64,000 nt of DNA. Origin: Pseudomonadales bacterium (lineage in GTDB: Bacteria; Pseudomonadota; Gammaproteobacteria; Pseudomonadales; Azotimanducaceae). A program made the position numbers and the translations under genes. Below the pieces are notes generated by a model that saw only the letters and a program-made list of their open reading frames with translations, was not told the origin of the DNA and did no database searches. Within the stretch, counting starts at the first letter, position 1. Every line of letters begins with the position of its first letter. The stretch covers positions 310,001 through 374,000 of the forward strand of contig JAHCAL010000002.1 of assembly GCA_019634925.1 (NCBI GenBank). Direction: 5' to 3'. Positions 19,856 to 28,655 of the stretch are shown here, one piece after another.

Positions 19856-20748
19856 CGTCTCCCCGGGTTGTCGGGAGCTGCTCCTGCGCCGCCTGGATCG
19901 CGTCGCACAGGCACACCGACCGCGGCGTTCTCAGGATGGAACACCGGTTTGCGTTTCTGTTTGAAGGCGGCGATCGCTTCGCGTGCTTCGTCGCCGTGGG
20001 TCGACTCGATCATGTGTCTGGCCTCCAGAGCCAGGGACTCGTTGAGCGACTGGGTCAGACCGAGCTGCAGGTTCTGCTTCAGCCGCCCCAGCGTCAGCGT
20101 CGGTCCGTTGGCGATCTCGAAGGCGTACTGCAACGCGTCACTGCGGAACGTGGACGCCGGGAATACCCGGTCCAGCAGACCGATCTCCAGCGCCTCGCCG
20201 GCGGTCAGCCGCGGCGAGAAATAAAACAGCGATTTGGCTCGGGCCAGGCCGACGAGCCTGGGCAGGAACCAGGTGGCGCCGTAGTCACCGGACAGGCCCA
20301 CATTGCGAAATGCCGTGATCATGAAGGCGTCGTCAGCGGCAACCCTCAAGTCGCACGCCAGGGCGATGGACAGTCCGGCCCCGGCGGCTGCACCCGGCAG
20401 GGCGGCTATGGTCGGCTTGGCAAATTCGTACAGGCGGCCGGTGAGAATTCGCTGCTTTTCGGTGAGGTCGGAGATCCTCTCTTCCAGACTGGGGGCCGGT
20501 TCGTCCGTCCTGTCGCGAGCGCCCATCTCACTGACGTCACCCCCCGAGCAGAACGCGTTGCCAGCGCCGGTGATCATCACGCACCCCACGTCGGAACGGT
20601 TTTCGAGCTGCGGCAGCAGCGCGCGCAGGGCCGGTGTCAAGATGTCGCCAAGCGCGTTTTTCTTCTCCGGCTTGTTGAGCGTGACAATCGCCACGCGCCG
20701 GGTGATCTCGCAAAGCAACTCGGTCGTGCCGGTTTCAATCTGCGCCAT
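19852..20748 (-). CDS. Enoyl-CoA hydratase/isomerase family protein (operon head)
   Basis: 298 residues from the ATG at 20748. VTLNKPEKKNALGD, GAGNAFCSGGDVSE (oxyanion loop) and LPGAAAGAGLSIALACDLR are clear crotonase blocks. The tail beyond residue 270 is Pro/Gly-rich and may be disordered. It is the first gene of the six-gene minus-strand run and faces the HxlR regulator across 106 bases that hold an inverted repeat and two direct repeats. Confidence 0.88.
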   Translation of the reverse strand: MAQIETGTTELLCEITRRVAIVTLNKPEKKNALGDILTPALRALLPQLENRSDVGCVMITGAGNAFCSGGDVSEMGARDRTDEPAPSLEERISDLTEKQRILTGRLYEFAKPTIAALPGAAAGAGLSIALACDLRVAADDAFMITAFRNVGLSGDYGATWFLPRLVGLARAKSLFYFSPRLTAGEALEIGLLDRVFPASTFRSDALQYAFEIANGPTLTLGRLKQNLQLGLTQSLNESLALEARHMIESTHGDEAREAIAAFKQKRKPVFHPENAAVGVPVRRDPGGAGAAPDNPGRR

Positions 20749-20795
20749 TGCTGCGGCCCCGGTGCTGAAAGTAGTCAGGAGTACTGGGCAGTTAA

Positions 20796-20838
20796 GTTCT
20801 TTGATAGAACTCTTATGAAGTTGCATCATAGAACTCTT
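20796..20838. promoter_or_regulatory. Operator-like repeats between the crotonase operon and the HxlR gene
   Basis: GTTCT-5-AGAAC is a perfect inverted repeat at 20796-20810. The 11-mer ATAGAACTCTT occurs at 20804-20814 and again at 20828-20838, 24 bases apart on the same helix-face scale. The second copy sits inside the spacer of the regulator's own promoter. HxlR proteins bind such paired sites as dimers, so this is the likely target of the divergent regulator. Confidence 0.6.
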
Positions 20839-20848
20839 GCGCTAGAAT
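20821..20848 (+). promoter_or_regulatory. Promoter of the HxlR gene, possibly giving a leaderless mRNA
   Basis: TTGCAT (20821-20826), 16 bases, TAGAAT (20843-20848). The transcript start expected 6-7 bases on would fall at the ATG (20855), so the mRNA may have no leader. No Shine-Dalgarno is seen before that ATG, which agrees. Confidence 0.5.
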
Positions 20849-20854
20849 GCAACC

Positions 20855-21352
20855 ATGAAATTGACCACGTTCGACCACTTCAACTGTTCTCTCGCGCAAA
20901 CACTCTCGGTGATCGGCGAGCACTGGACTCTGCTGATCATCCGCGATGCATTTTTCGGTTTGCGCCGCTTCGATGAGTTCCACAACAGCCTCGGTATCTC
21001 GCGCAACGTGCTGAGCGTGCGCCTCAAGAAGCTAGTGACGGCGGGAATTTTCGAAAAGACAGACGGCCCGGGTCATCCTGAGTATCGACTCACCGAGAAA
21101 GGCCTGGCGTTGCAGCCTGCCCTCGTCGCCATGACTCACTGGGGCGACACATACCTGCCCAATCCGGAAGGCAAGCGGCTGACATTCGTCGATCGGAGGG
21201 ATGGCAAACCCATCAAGCCGGTGGGAATTTATGCGGCGGACGGGCGGCGGTTGAAGCCCAAGGAAATAAAGGCCAAGGCAGGACCAGGACTGCGGAACGC
21301 GGAGCCATACGCGCGCACGGTTCCGCTGGAAGAAGTCGAAGGCAACGCTTGA
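20855..21352 (+). CDS. HxlR family winged-helix transcriptional regulator
   Basis: 165 residues. The HxlR block runs from residue 8 to about 100, with the conserved N-terminal Cys (residue 11), VIGEHWTLLIIRD, RRFDEFHNSLGISRNVLSVRLKKLV (recognition helix) and YRLTEKG (wing). The remaining 65 residues are a basic extension. Some HxlR proteins sense aldehydes or disulfide stress through that Cys. It is divergent from the crotonase/SDR/molybdenum-enzyme operon and likely controls it and itself through the repeats at 20796-20838. Confidence 0.9.
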   Translation: MKLTTFDHFNCSLAQTLSVIGEHWTLLIIRDAFFGLRRFDEFHNSLGISRNVLSVRLKKLVTAGIFEKTDGPGHPEYRLTEKGLALQPALVAMTHWGDTYLPNPEGKRLTFVDRRDGKPIKPVGIYAADGRRLKPKEIKAKAGPGLRNAEPYARTVPLEEVEGNA

Positions 21353-21391
21353 GAATCAGGCGAGCGTTGAGGGAGCGGACGGTTGCATTGA

Positions 21392-22786
21392 CTAGGGCAT
21401 GGCGAGCGCCCGGCTCCTGTCTCTGCGCGCCTGTTCGAGCTGCGCGTGAATCTCCGCATGACGCGTTTCGGTGATCGGATAGTTCCAGATGATCAGCGCC
21501 GCACCGAGATAGAAGATCGACGGAAACGTCGAAAACAGGAATCGCAACGCAAAGAGCTCGTCCGGGCCGTTGATGGCATCGGGACCGGTCTGAAAGCCGA
21601 AGATCGCTAGGCCGAAGATCGCGATCGCACCCCCGAACGACCCACAGAACTTCTGCGCGAACGACCAGCTCGAGAAGAAGAACGCCGCGCGGTTTTCACC
21701 ACTGCTCAGCTCGTCGAGATCGATCACGTCCGCCTTCATGGCGTTCGGCAGCATGGCCGAGAATCCGCCCGCGGCGATCCCGGTGGCCAGCGTGATCGGC
21801 AGCATCCACCAGAAATCGCCTTCCCCCAACAAAAGATAGAACGGATGCGCGCAGCCGATCAGGACGAACGAAGCCATGTACGCGGGATGCTTGCCCACGC
21901 GACGTGCAAGCGCCATCCACGCGGGGATCGAGAGCAGGCTCGCCGCATAGAAGAACATCAGCATGTATGGTGCCTGTGCCTCGGCGTTCAGCACGTACTT
22001 GATGAAAAAGATGTACAGCGGCGTGGTGATCGCGAGGCCGATTGAGCTCAGCATGAACGACAGTACCAGCCGTTTGAATGGCCCGTTCTCCCACATCAGC
22101 CGGAGGCCCTTGAGCACCGGCAACGTCGACCTGGTGTGCACCACCGCTTCCGGGGTCATGCTTACGGTCGCGGTGACGCAGATCGGCATCAGCAGCAACA
22201 TCATGACGCCGACGATGAAAAGCACGTTCGCGCTGCCACCGAACGCGAACAGCAGCATGGCCATTGCAGGCACCAGCTGCGCCAGCAGGCTGCCGGTGAT
22301 GCCAGCCATCGCCCGCGCACCGGTGACCCGGGTTCGCTCGTGATAGTCCGGAGTCAGCTCCGCGCCCCAGGCGTAGTAAGGAATGATGAACATGGTGGTG
22401 CCGACGGTGAGTACGGCGCTCCACACGGCCATGTGCACCCAGGTGGCGCCCTCGGGTGGCAGGAAAAGGTTGTAGATCGCCAGCATCAGGACCGGTGTCG
22501 CCAGCACGATCCAGGGGCGGCGCCGCCCGAACCGGCTGCGGGTATGGTCGCTCAAGTAACCCATCAATGGGTCGTTGACGAAGTCGAAGACCCTGACCGC
22601 CAGCATGATGGTGCCGACGAGCGCCAGCGGAATCCCGACTTCCGACGAGTAGAAGTTCGGGATATAGACCAGCACCGGAAAGAGCGCGAAGGCCACCGGC
22701 ATGTCTGCGACAGCGTAGGCGAACAGCGTTCGGTTGGCGAGCGGTGCACGGCGCGCGGCGCCACTCGAGGTATGCGGCGTACTCAT
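21392..22786 (-). CDS. MFS transporter, GPH (MelB-like) type
   Basis: 464 residues from an ATG preceded by a strong GGAGGGGAG. About 12 hydrophobic segments and the signature VFDFVNDPLMGYLSDHTRSRFGRRRPW place it with cation-coupled GPH carriers, the same family as the genes at 6095 and 55994. It is convergent with the HxlR gene and 102 bases from an LLM oxidoreductase gene upstream. In steroid- or terpenoid-degrading bacteria such carriers are common beside catabolic clusters; the substrate is not known here. Confidence 0.88.
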   Translation of the reverse strand: MSTPHTSSGAARRAPLANRTLFAYAVADMPVAFALFPVLVYIPNFYSSEVGIPLALVGTIMLAVRVFDFVNDPLMGYLSDHTRSRFGRRRPWIVLATPVLMLAIYNLFLPPEGATWVHMAVWSAVLTVGTTMFIIPYYAWGAELTPDYHERTRVTGARAMAGITGSLLAQLVPAMAMLLFAFGGSANVLFIVGVMMLLLMPICVTATVSMTPEAVVHTRSTLPVLKGLRLMWENGPFKRLVLSFMLSSIGLAITTPLYIFFIKYVLNAEAQAPYMLMFFYAASLLSIPAWMALARRVGKHPAYMASFVLIGCAHPFYLLLGEGDFWWMLPITLATGIAAGGFSAMLPNAMKADVIDLDELSSGENRAAFFFSSWSFAQKFCGSFGGAIAIFGLAIFGFQTGPDAINGPDELFALRFLFSTFPSIFYLGAALIIWNYPITETRHAEIHAQLEQARRDRSRALAMP

Positions 22787-22888
22787 CGAACTCCCCTCCG
22801 ACCCCTGGATGCCTGGCACTGCTTCGGTTCCTGATGCTACGTTGGCTGGACCCGAGCCGGATATCAAGCTAGCGAGGCAGGCTCGCGC

Positions 22889-23734
22889 TCAAAGGGATCT
22901 CGCCCATTGGACGACCGGAGTACACGCGTCCAGGACCCGCAACGCTTCATCACGGCCTGCCGAGGGCAGGGAGAGCACAATCCTGTTCACGCCCTTGTCC
23001 TCGAGCGTTGCGAGAGCGGCCTTGTTTTCCGGGTGCGTCAGCACCGTCACGTCGATATCCGCCATCGAACGTCCGCGCCGGGCGACATGCTCGCGCAGTT
23101 GCGCGAGTTGTGCGTCGAACTGGGGCGTCATGATCGGATACCAGCCGTCGGCGTACTCGGCGATGCGCTCGAGCGCCCAGCGCGACGTCGCTCCGATGAG
23201 CACTGGCGGGCCGCCGGGGCGCGCGGGCTTCGGCTCGACCCAGACCGGATCGAAGTCGACGAACCTGCCGTGAAAGGCCGCGTCCTTCTCGGTCCAGCAC
23301 CGCTTCATGGCCAACACGTGCTCCCGCAGGATGGCCCAGCGATCCTTGAAGTCGAAGCCATGGTTGCGCATTTCTTCGGGCAGCCAGCCACCGCCGACGC
23401 CCAGCAGCACCCGGCCGCCGGTGAGCGAGTCCAGCGTGGCGATCCGCTTGGCCAGCGCGATGGAGTGATGCTGCGCCACCAGCAGCACGCCGGTGCCGAC
23501 GTTGAGCCGTTCCGTTACAGCCGCCACCTGAGCGAGATAGGTGAGTGGCTCGTAGGCCTCCCAGTAAATCGAAGGCAGTTCGCCACCCAGGGGGTACGGC
23601 GTCTGCCGCGACGCCGGGATATGGGTGTGCTCGACAACCCAGAGGGATTCGAATCCGCGCTCTTCCAGCGCACGGCCGAGATCGACGCCGCGAATCGAGT
23701 AGCTGGTCGGAAAATGGCTGATACCGATATGCAC
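22889..23734 (-). CDS. LLM class (F420- or FMN-dependent) oxidoreductase
   Basis: 281 residues, GTG start with AGGAG about 8 bases before. HIGISHFPTSYSI, VVEHTHIP, VGTGVLLVAQHHSIALAK and LGVGGGWLPEEM are signatures of the bacterial luciferase-like TIM barrel of the F420 subgroup. It likely reduces or oxidises an organic substrate with a deazaflavin or FMN. It lies downstream of the large cyclic-di-GMP gene (47-base gap) on the same strand and upstream of the MFS carrier. Confidence 0.85.
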   Translation of the reverse strand: MHIGISHFPTSYSIRGVDLGRALEERGFESLWVVEHTHIPASRQTPYPLGGELPSIYWEAYEPLTYLAQVAAVTERLNVGTGVLLVAQHHSIALAKRIATLDSLTGGRVLLGVGGGWLPEEMRNHGFDFKDRWAILREHVLAMKRCWTEKDAAFHGRFVDFDPVWVEPKPARPGGPPVLIGATSRWALERIAEYADGWYPIMTPQFDAQLAQLREHVARRGRSMADIDVTVLTHPENKAALATLEDKGVNRIVLSLPSAGRDEALRVLDACTPVVQWARSL

Positions 23735-23781
23735 TTTGCGGCTCCTGAGCGGCGTCGGCTCCGCGGGAAACCGCGTACCGA

Positions 23782-26700
23782 TCAATGGACCATGCCCGCA
23801 CCCGGCAATGGTGGCCGCGACCCGGGCGGCAGCGCCGGTGCGAGTCCGCCGGGAACCAGTTCGTCGAGCGGCACTGGTTCATGCAACGCATACCCCTGCG
23901 CGTAGTCTACGCCGATTTCGCGCACCGCCGAGAGGTGTTGTTCGGTTGCCACGTACTCGGCAACGACCGTCATGCCGAGCGAATGACCGATTTCCTTCAT
24001 CGACCCGACCATGGCGCGATCGGCCGCGCTGGTCAGCATGTCCTTGACGAATATCCCATCGATCTTGAGAACGTCGGCCTGCAGATTTTTGAGGTGTCCG
24101 TACGAAGCGTAGCCGCTGCCGAAGTCGTCGATACAGAACCGGCACCCGTAGCGGCGGATCTGCTGGATGAAATCACGCGCCGGCGCGTAGCTGCCGACAC
24201 TCGCCGTCTCGGTGATCTCGAACATGAGTTTGGTCGCCGGCAGATCGAGGCTCGCGAGCTCCCTGTGAAGCAGCGTCAGGATGTCCTCGTTGCGCAGCGA
24301 CTGGGGCGACAGGTTGACCGAGAAACCTCCCAGGGCATCGAACGTGCCGCGGTGCGTTCGGATCCAGGCAAACACCTGTTCGAGCACCCATCGGTCGATC
24401 TCGTGGATCCGGTTCCAGCGCTCGGCAGCCTGGATCAGCGGCAGCGGGCCGGTCACCACGCCGCGCGAATCCCGCACGCCGAGCAGGATCTCGTAGTACG
24501 ACTCGAGCCCCGTGGCCTGGGTCACGGGACTGACCCGCTGGCAACGCAGGAACAGCCGATTCTCCGCGAGAATCGTGTCGATACTGCCGGCCCACTCGAG
24601 GAGCGTCTCCTGGCCCTGAACCTGGACATCGTCGCGTGAATAGAACTGGATCTGGTTGCCACCCGTGGTGCTGGCACTCATGCATGCGGCGTCCGCACGG
24701 CGCAGGATCTCCCCTGCTTCGAGTGTGCCCGGGTGAAACTCCACGACCCCCACACTCGCTGCGATACCGAAACTCGCACCGTCGCGCGTATACCGGAAGT
24801 CCTTCAGCCACGTGATGGCCCCGGAAAATCGCTCCCGCGCTTCCCCGGCATCGCACCCGGGCAGCCAGGCACCGAACGTGTCGTCACCAAACGCGGCCAG
24901 CACCGCATCCGGCTGCAATCGTTGCTCGAACTCCGCTGCGAGCTGGCGCAACAATCCTTCGCGCACTTCGACCCCGTGCAGATGCGAGATGATGCGCAGC
25001 TGGTCGAATTCGATGATGCCGAGCGTGTGCGGACGTGCCGTACCCACTGGCTCCGCAGGCAGCTCGCCCAATCTGTGAAGCAGCGTCCTGCGGTTGATGA
25101 GGTGGGTCACCGGGTCATGGCGGCTCTGCAGGGTGAGATGCCGATACACGGAATCGACCAGCAACCCCTCCGAACGCTCGAGGACCGGCAACTCCTTGTC
25201 GGGCCCGGACTCGGCACGTCCGCTCGCCCGCAGGCGGTCGAGTTCCGCCAGCGGAAATTCCTGCTTCTGCGTGGCGGATCGATTGGCAAACGCGCAGCGC
25301 CCCGGCGGTTGGCTGAGCCAGATGAGCTGCTGGGCGGTCGCACGATCACCGTCCGGCGCGATGTTCCACCAGCTGCCCAGCACCAGCCGCTCGCCCAGCC
25401 GGGCGTCGCCAGCCGGCGCAGCGCCGTCCTTGTCATGACCAGGCAGAATCCGGCCCGGTGCGAGCGCAACGAACTCGACCTCGCGATCCGGCTCCCGCAT
25501 GCGACCCAGCAGTGCGCGGTCCAGGTCCTCGAGCAACGCATCGAGCGTCTGGGGTTCGACACTGACCCCAGCCAGACCGGAGCGGATCGCACGCATCACG
25601 CTCGCCACCCCGGCCGTGTAGGCGCCAGCCGGGCGGAAATCGGGTGCCAGCCATTCGAGCAGCGTGTCGACGATACCGATACCCACCAGCCACTCATCGC
25701 TTCCATTACCCTGGCGCAACTCCACCAGGCACAGATGATGGCGCCAGCCCTGTTCCAGCAGGCGTAGCAGCAGGCGCGGTACCCGGCGGCCACCGAGCCG
25801 CGATTCCAGCTCGCTCAGTACGCGATGCCGGGACTGCAGGATGCGATGCCTGCCTTCACAGGCCTCCTGTAGGCGCAAGATGCGCTGCCTGCGTTCCTTC
25901 TGCAGCGGCACCAGCATCTTGCGCAACGTCTGAACGGACTGTCCGTACAGCCCCGGATTCTGCTCGGACCCGGCGACCACGTTGTCCACCAGGCCGCCGA
26001 GCGCCTTGAACAGCTTCGAGTCGAAGAACCTGCCCTGATCATCGGTCGCGATGGCGAACTGATCGAGCACGTCCAAGAGCTCGCGCGCAGGGTGCTGGTC
26101 GGAGTTCAGAAAATCCGGATCGCGCAGGGCGAGCCGGTAGAACGGTTCCTCGAAACGCCGCATGAGCGAAGCGAGTTCGGAGCCGGGCGCATACTCACCC
26201 ATGACCTTGTCGAACAGATTGGCCAGGGTATCGAGGATCTCCCGATCCCGGGGTGCGATGATCCGGCCCTTGCCATCGGACCCGGCCAGTCGGGACCGCA
26301 ACTGATCGGTCAGCGAGCCCTGTCCCAGCGCAGCGGGTTCGCCCGCCCGAGCCTGCAGCAGACCTTGCACGGCGAGGAGCAATTCCCGGGCATCGGCCGC
26401 CGGCAGGTCGGCAGGGGTCGCTGCCGGGACCGGCGCGCGGGGCGCGTCGCCCGTGGGCGCGACATCGGCCAGCTGGCTCACCACCTGCCGCAGCAGACTG
26501 GCGGTGCGGACCAGGCTCCCCTCGGCAATCCCGGCGGTCGCCGGGCCAGCTGCCGGGGCGCCCGGCGCCGCCGCCCGGTTCACTGATGGCATCCGCACAG
26601 GGTTACCGACCGTGCCTTCAGAACGGACCTGGCGCCGTTCGGCTACGGCCGCGACCTTGGCCAGACCCTCGTAGAAGACCGGCGCGTGCACCGTCAGTGC

Positions 26701-27669
26701 GCGGCCGAACAGTCGATAGAGCATGGCGCGCAGCGCATTGTCGACCGGCAGATCCTGGATGGATTCCTGGAACGCGCGGCAGAGCGCATCAGGACCGAAG
26801 GGGCTCGATTGGTCAGCTGCCCCTTCCGGTGCGCCGTCCACGCCGTTGCCCACCGTCCGTGCCGCGGCGAGACGATACAGGCTCTCGAAGCGCGCGAGCG
26901 GCTTGTCCAACCCGGATTCCACCTTGCTGATGACCGCCGAGAGATTCAGCCAGTCGTCGAACTCCCCGTCGTCCACCAGCGAGAGTTCCAGGCTCTGCCC
27001 GGCACCCGTATTGGCAATCTCCGGGGCTGCGGTTCCCTCGACGCGGCCGAGGGCGGCTCGGGAGAAGCGCTGCTCTATGTCGGTCCGCGATCGCCTGAGC
27101 GCCATGCAGAGGGCGTGCAGGGCTGCCGCATCGCCAAACGGCACATCGGCCCGGGGGTCGGCCGTGGCTTCTGCATCGGCCAGCCTGAACAGTTCATCGA
27201 TCACGCGCGCGAGAAATGGCCGATAGAGGCTCTGGCACTGGCGCCGGACGGTCTCTGGGTCGGCGGCGTCCAGTTCGCGGCGTTGCACGTCGCCCGCAGC
27301 CTGGTAGAGCCCGGCCCGGTACTCCAGCAACGCCTGAAAGGCGGGTTCGGTCATCCCGCTCGAGAATACCCCGATCCCGGCGTCCGAGTGATGCGCGACA
27401 CGACCCTCCACGGCATGCCGCCCGGGTGCTGCACCGACCCCGAACTCGACCACGACCGACGCTTCGACGAGCGACGGTCCGACCGCGGCACTGGCGTTCC
27501 CCGGGGGAAAGCGCAGGAATAGGCCGGTAGGGCAGAAATCGCGAATCTCGCAGTCGAGCGTCATGCCGGAAGCGAAGCGTACCCGCGCCGCCTGGCGGGT
27601 CTTCAGGCGGACGAATCTGCGCCTCGTATTCGAATCGAGCGGCCGGCCCGTGCGATGAATGGTATCCAC
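23782..27669 (-). CDS. PilZ - DUF1631 - GGDEF - EAL cyclic-di-GMP protein
   Basis: 1295 residues, GTG start. Order: PilZ-like domain (about 17-115; basic RRRF/R and D-F-C-P-T-G), DUF1631 (about 130-800), GGDEF (about 850-1005) and EAL (about 1020-1270). The GGDEF loop reads F-G-D-D-T-F, so cyclase activity is doubtful. The EAL site keeps E-I-L, N-L-S, E-I-T-E, D-D-F-G, L-K-I-D and A-E-Y, so phosphodiesterase activity is likely. No membrane segment. Known DUF1631 proteins of this architecture act in motility/biofilm choice. It is divergent from the thioesterase gene. Confidence 0.85.
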   Translation of the reverse strand: MDTIHRTGRPLDSNTRRRFVRLKTRQAARVRFASGMTLDCEIRDFCPTGLFLRFPPGNASAAVGPSLVEASVVVEFGVGAAPGRHAVEGRVAHHSDAGIGVFSSGMTEPAFQALLEYRAGLYQAAGDVQRRELDAADPETVRRQCQSLYRPFLARVIDELFRLADAEATADPRADVPFGDAAALHALCMALRRSRTDIEQRFSRAALGRVEGTAAPEIANTGAGQSLELSLVDDGEFDDWLNLSAVISKVESGLDKPLARFESLYRLAAARTVGNGVDGAPEGAADQSSPFGPDALCRAFQESIQDLPVDNALRAMLYRLFGRALTVHAPVFYEGLAKVAAVAERRQVRSEGTVGNPVRMPSVNRAAAPGAPAAGPATAGIAEGSLVRTASLLRQVVSQLADVAPTGDAPRAPVPAATPADLPAADARELLLAVQGLLQARAGEPAALGQGSLTDQLRSRLAGSDGKGRIIAPRDREILDTLANLFDKVMGEYAPGSELASLMRRFEEPFYRLALRDPDFLNSDQHPARELLDVLDQFAIATDDQGRFFDSKLFKALGGLVDNVVAGSEQNPGLYGQSVQTLRKMLVPLQKERRQRILRLQEACEGRHRILQSRHRVLSELESRLGGRRVPRLLLRLLEQGWRHHLCLVELRQGNGSDEWLVGIGIVDTLLEWLAPDFRPAGAYTAGVASVMRAIRSGLAGVSVEPQTLDALLEDLDRALLGRMREPDREVEFVALAPGRILPGHDKDGAAPAGDARLGERLVLGSWWNIAPDGDRATAQQLIWLSQPPGRCAFANRSATQKQEFPLAELDRLRASGRAESGPDKELPVLERSEGLLVDSVYRHLTLQSRHDPVTHLINRRTLLHRLGELPAEPVGTARPHTLGIIEFDQLRIISHLHGVEVREGLLRQLAAEFEQRLQPDAVLAAFGDDTFGAWLPGCDAGEARERFSGAITWLKDFRYTRDGASFGIAASVGVVEFHPGTLEAGEILRRADAACMSASTTGGNQIQFYSRDDVQVQGQETLLEWAGSIDTILAENRLFLRCQRVSPVTQATGLESYYEILLGVRDSRGVVTGPLPLIQAAERWNRIHEIDRWVLEQVFAWIRTHRGTFDALGGFSVNLSPQSLRNEDILTLLHRELASLDLPATKLMFEITETASVGSYAPARDFIQQIRRYGCRFCIDDFGSGYASYGHLKNLQADVLKIDGIFVKDMLTSAADRAMVGSMKEIGHSLGMTVVAEYVATEQHLSAVREIGVDYAQGYALHEPVPLDELVPGGLAPALPPGSRPPLPGAGMVH

Positions 27670-27782
27670 TGGTGGAGCTTAGCCAATCAGGCCCGCGCCT
27701 CGCTGCACCCGCAACGTGTCCGCACACCACAGTGGCGACTGGGTCACGCAGTCATCGCGAACTGCCGCACCGGTCGAGGTCG

Positions 27783-27811
27783 TTGTCCCCACCTGCCGGA
27801 TCCGCTAGTGT
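27783..27811 (+). promoter_or_regulatory. Candidate sigma70 promoter of the thioesterase gene
   Basis: TTGTCC (27783-27788), 17 bases, TAGTGT (27806-27811), about 26 bases before the ATG at 27838. The TAGNNT form of the -10 box recurs before other genes of the window. Confidence 0.4.
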
Positions 27812-27837
27812 CCCGGGCTTTTTCCCGGAGGCGCACC

Positions 27838-28632
27838 ATGAAACAGACCTGCGCGGCATTCCTCGCGCTCGACCATGCGACCGATACCCGACGCTGGTCG
27901 CTGCGCCTCGGTCCGCAGGTCAGCGGTGGCCGCGGCTCGCTGTTCGGCGGCGCGGGCCTCGCGGCCGGGATCGTCGCGCTCGAACACGCGACAGGAAAAC
28001 CGGTGGTATGGGCGACAGGCCAGTACCTGTCGATCACCCGCCCCGACGAAACCCTGGATCTCGAGGTCGTGCTCCCGGCCGTCGGCCGCAACGTCACGCA
28101 GGGACGCGTCGTCGGCCATGTCGGCGAACGCGAGATCATCACCGTGTTCGGCGCCGCAGGCGAACGCCAGTCGACCGCAGAGGGTTGCTGGGAGCAGATG
28201 CCCGACGCGCCGGAACCCGAGGCGTGCCCGGAAATCCCGCAGCGCCACGAAGCCGAGAGCATCCATGCGCACATCGAACTGCGGCTCGCGCGCGGCGCGT
28301 TCGGCTTCTCGGGATTCGGCCGGCCGACCGACGACGGCCGCTCGCTGCTGTGGGCGCGCATGCCGGCGGTGGCGCACGACGCGGCCGCGCTCGCGATCAT
28401 CGCCGACTACATGCCGTCGGTGGTCGGCAACGCGCTCGGCCGGATCATGCACTGCACGAGCCTCGACAACACGATCCGGTTCGGACGCCTCGAGCCGACC
28501 GAGTGGGTGTTGTGCGACAACCGCATGGAATACGCGGGCAATGGCTTCGGGCACGGCTCGGTGCACCTGTGGAGCCGGGCCGGTACGCTGCTCGCGACGG
28601 CCAGTCAGTCGATGATCATCCGCGCGCCCTAG
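27838..28632 (+). CDS. Acyl-CoA thioesterase (double hotdog, TesB-like)
   Basis: 264 residues from an ATG with CGGAGG upstream. GGRGSLFGGAGLAAGIVALEHATGKPVVWATGQYL and the second half (LWARMPAVAHDAAALAIIADYMP...LDNTIRF) give two hotdog folds in tandem, as in TesB-type thioesterases. It hydrolyses an acyl-CoA to acid and CoA. It is divergent from the cyclic-di-GMP gene and convergent with pyrC (23 bases). Confidence 0.8.
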   Translation: MKQTCAAFLALDHATDTRRWSLRLGPQVSGGRGSLFGGAGLAAGIVALEHATGKPVVWATGQYLSITRPDETLDLEVVLPAVGRNVTQGRVVGHVGEREIITVFGAAGERQSTAEGCWEQMPDAPEPEACPEIPQRHEAESIHAHIELRLARGAFGFSGFGRPTDDGRSLLWARMPAVAHDAAALAIIADYMPSVVGNALGRIMHCTSLDNTIRFGRLEPTEWVLCDNRMEYAGNGFGHGSVHLWSRAGTLLATASQSMIIRAP

Positions 28633-28655
28633 CCCGGCCTAGCGGCGCAGCCGCA

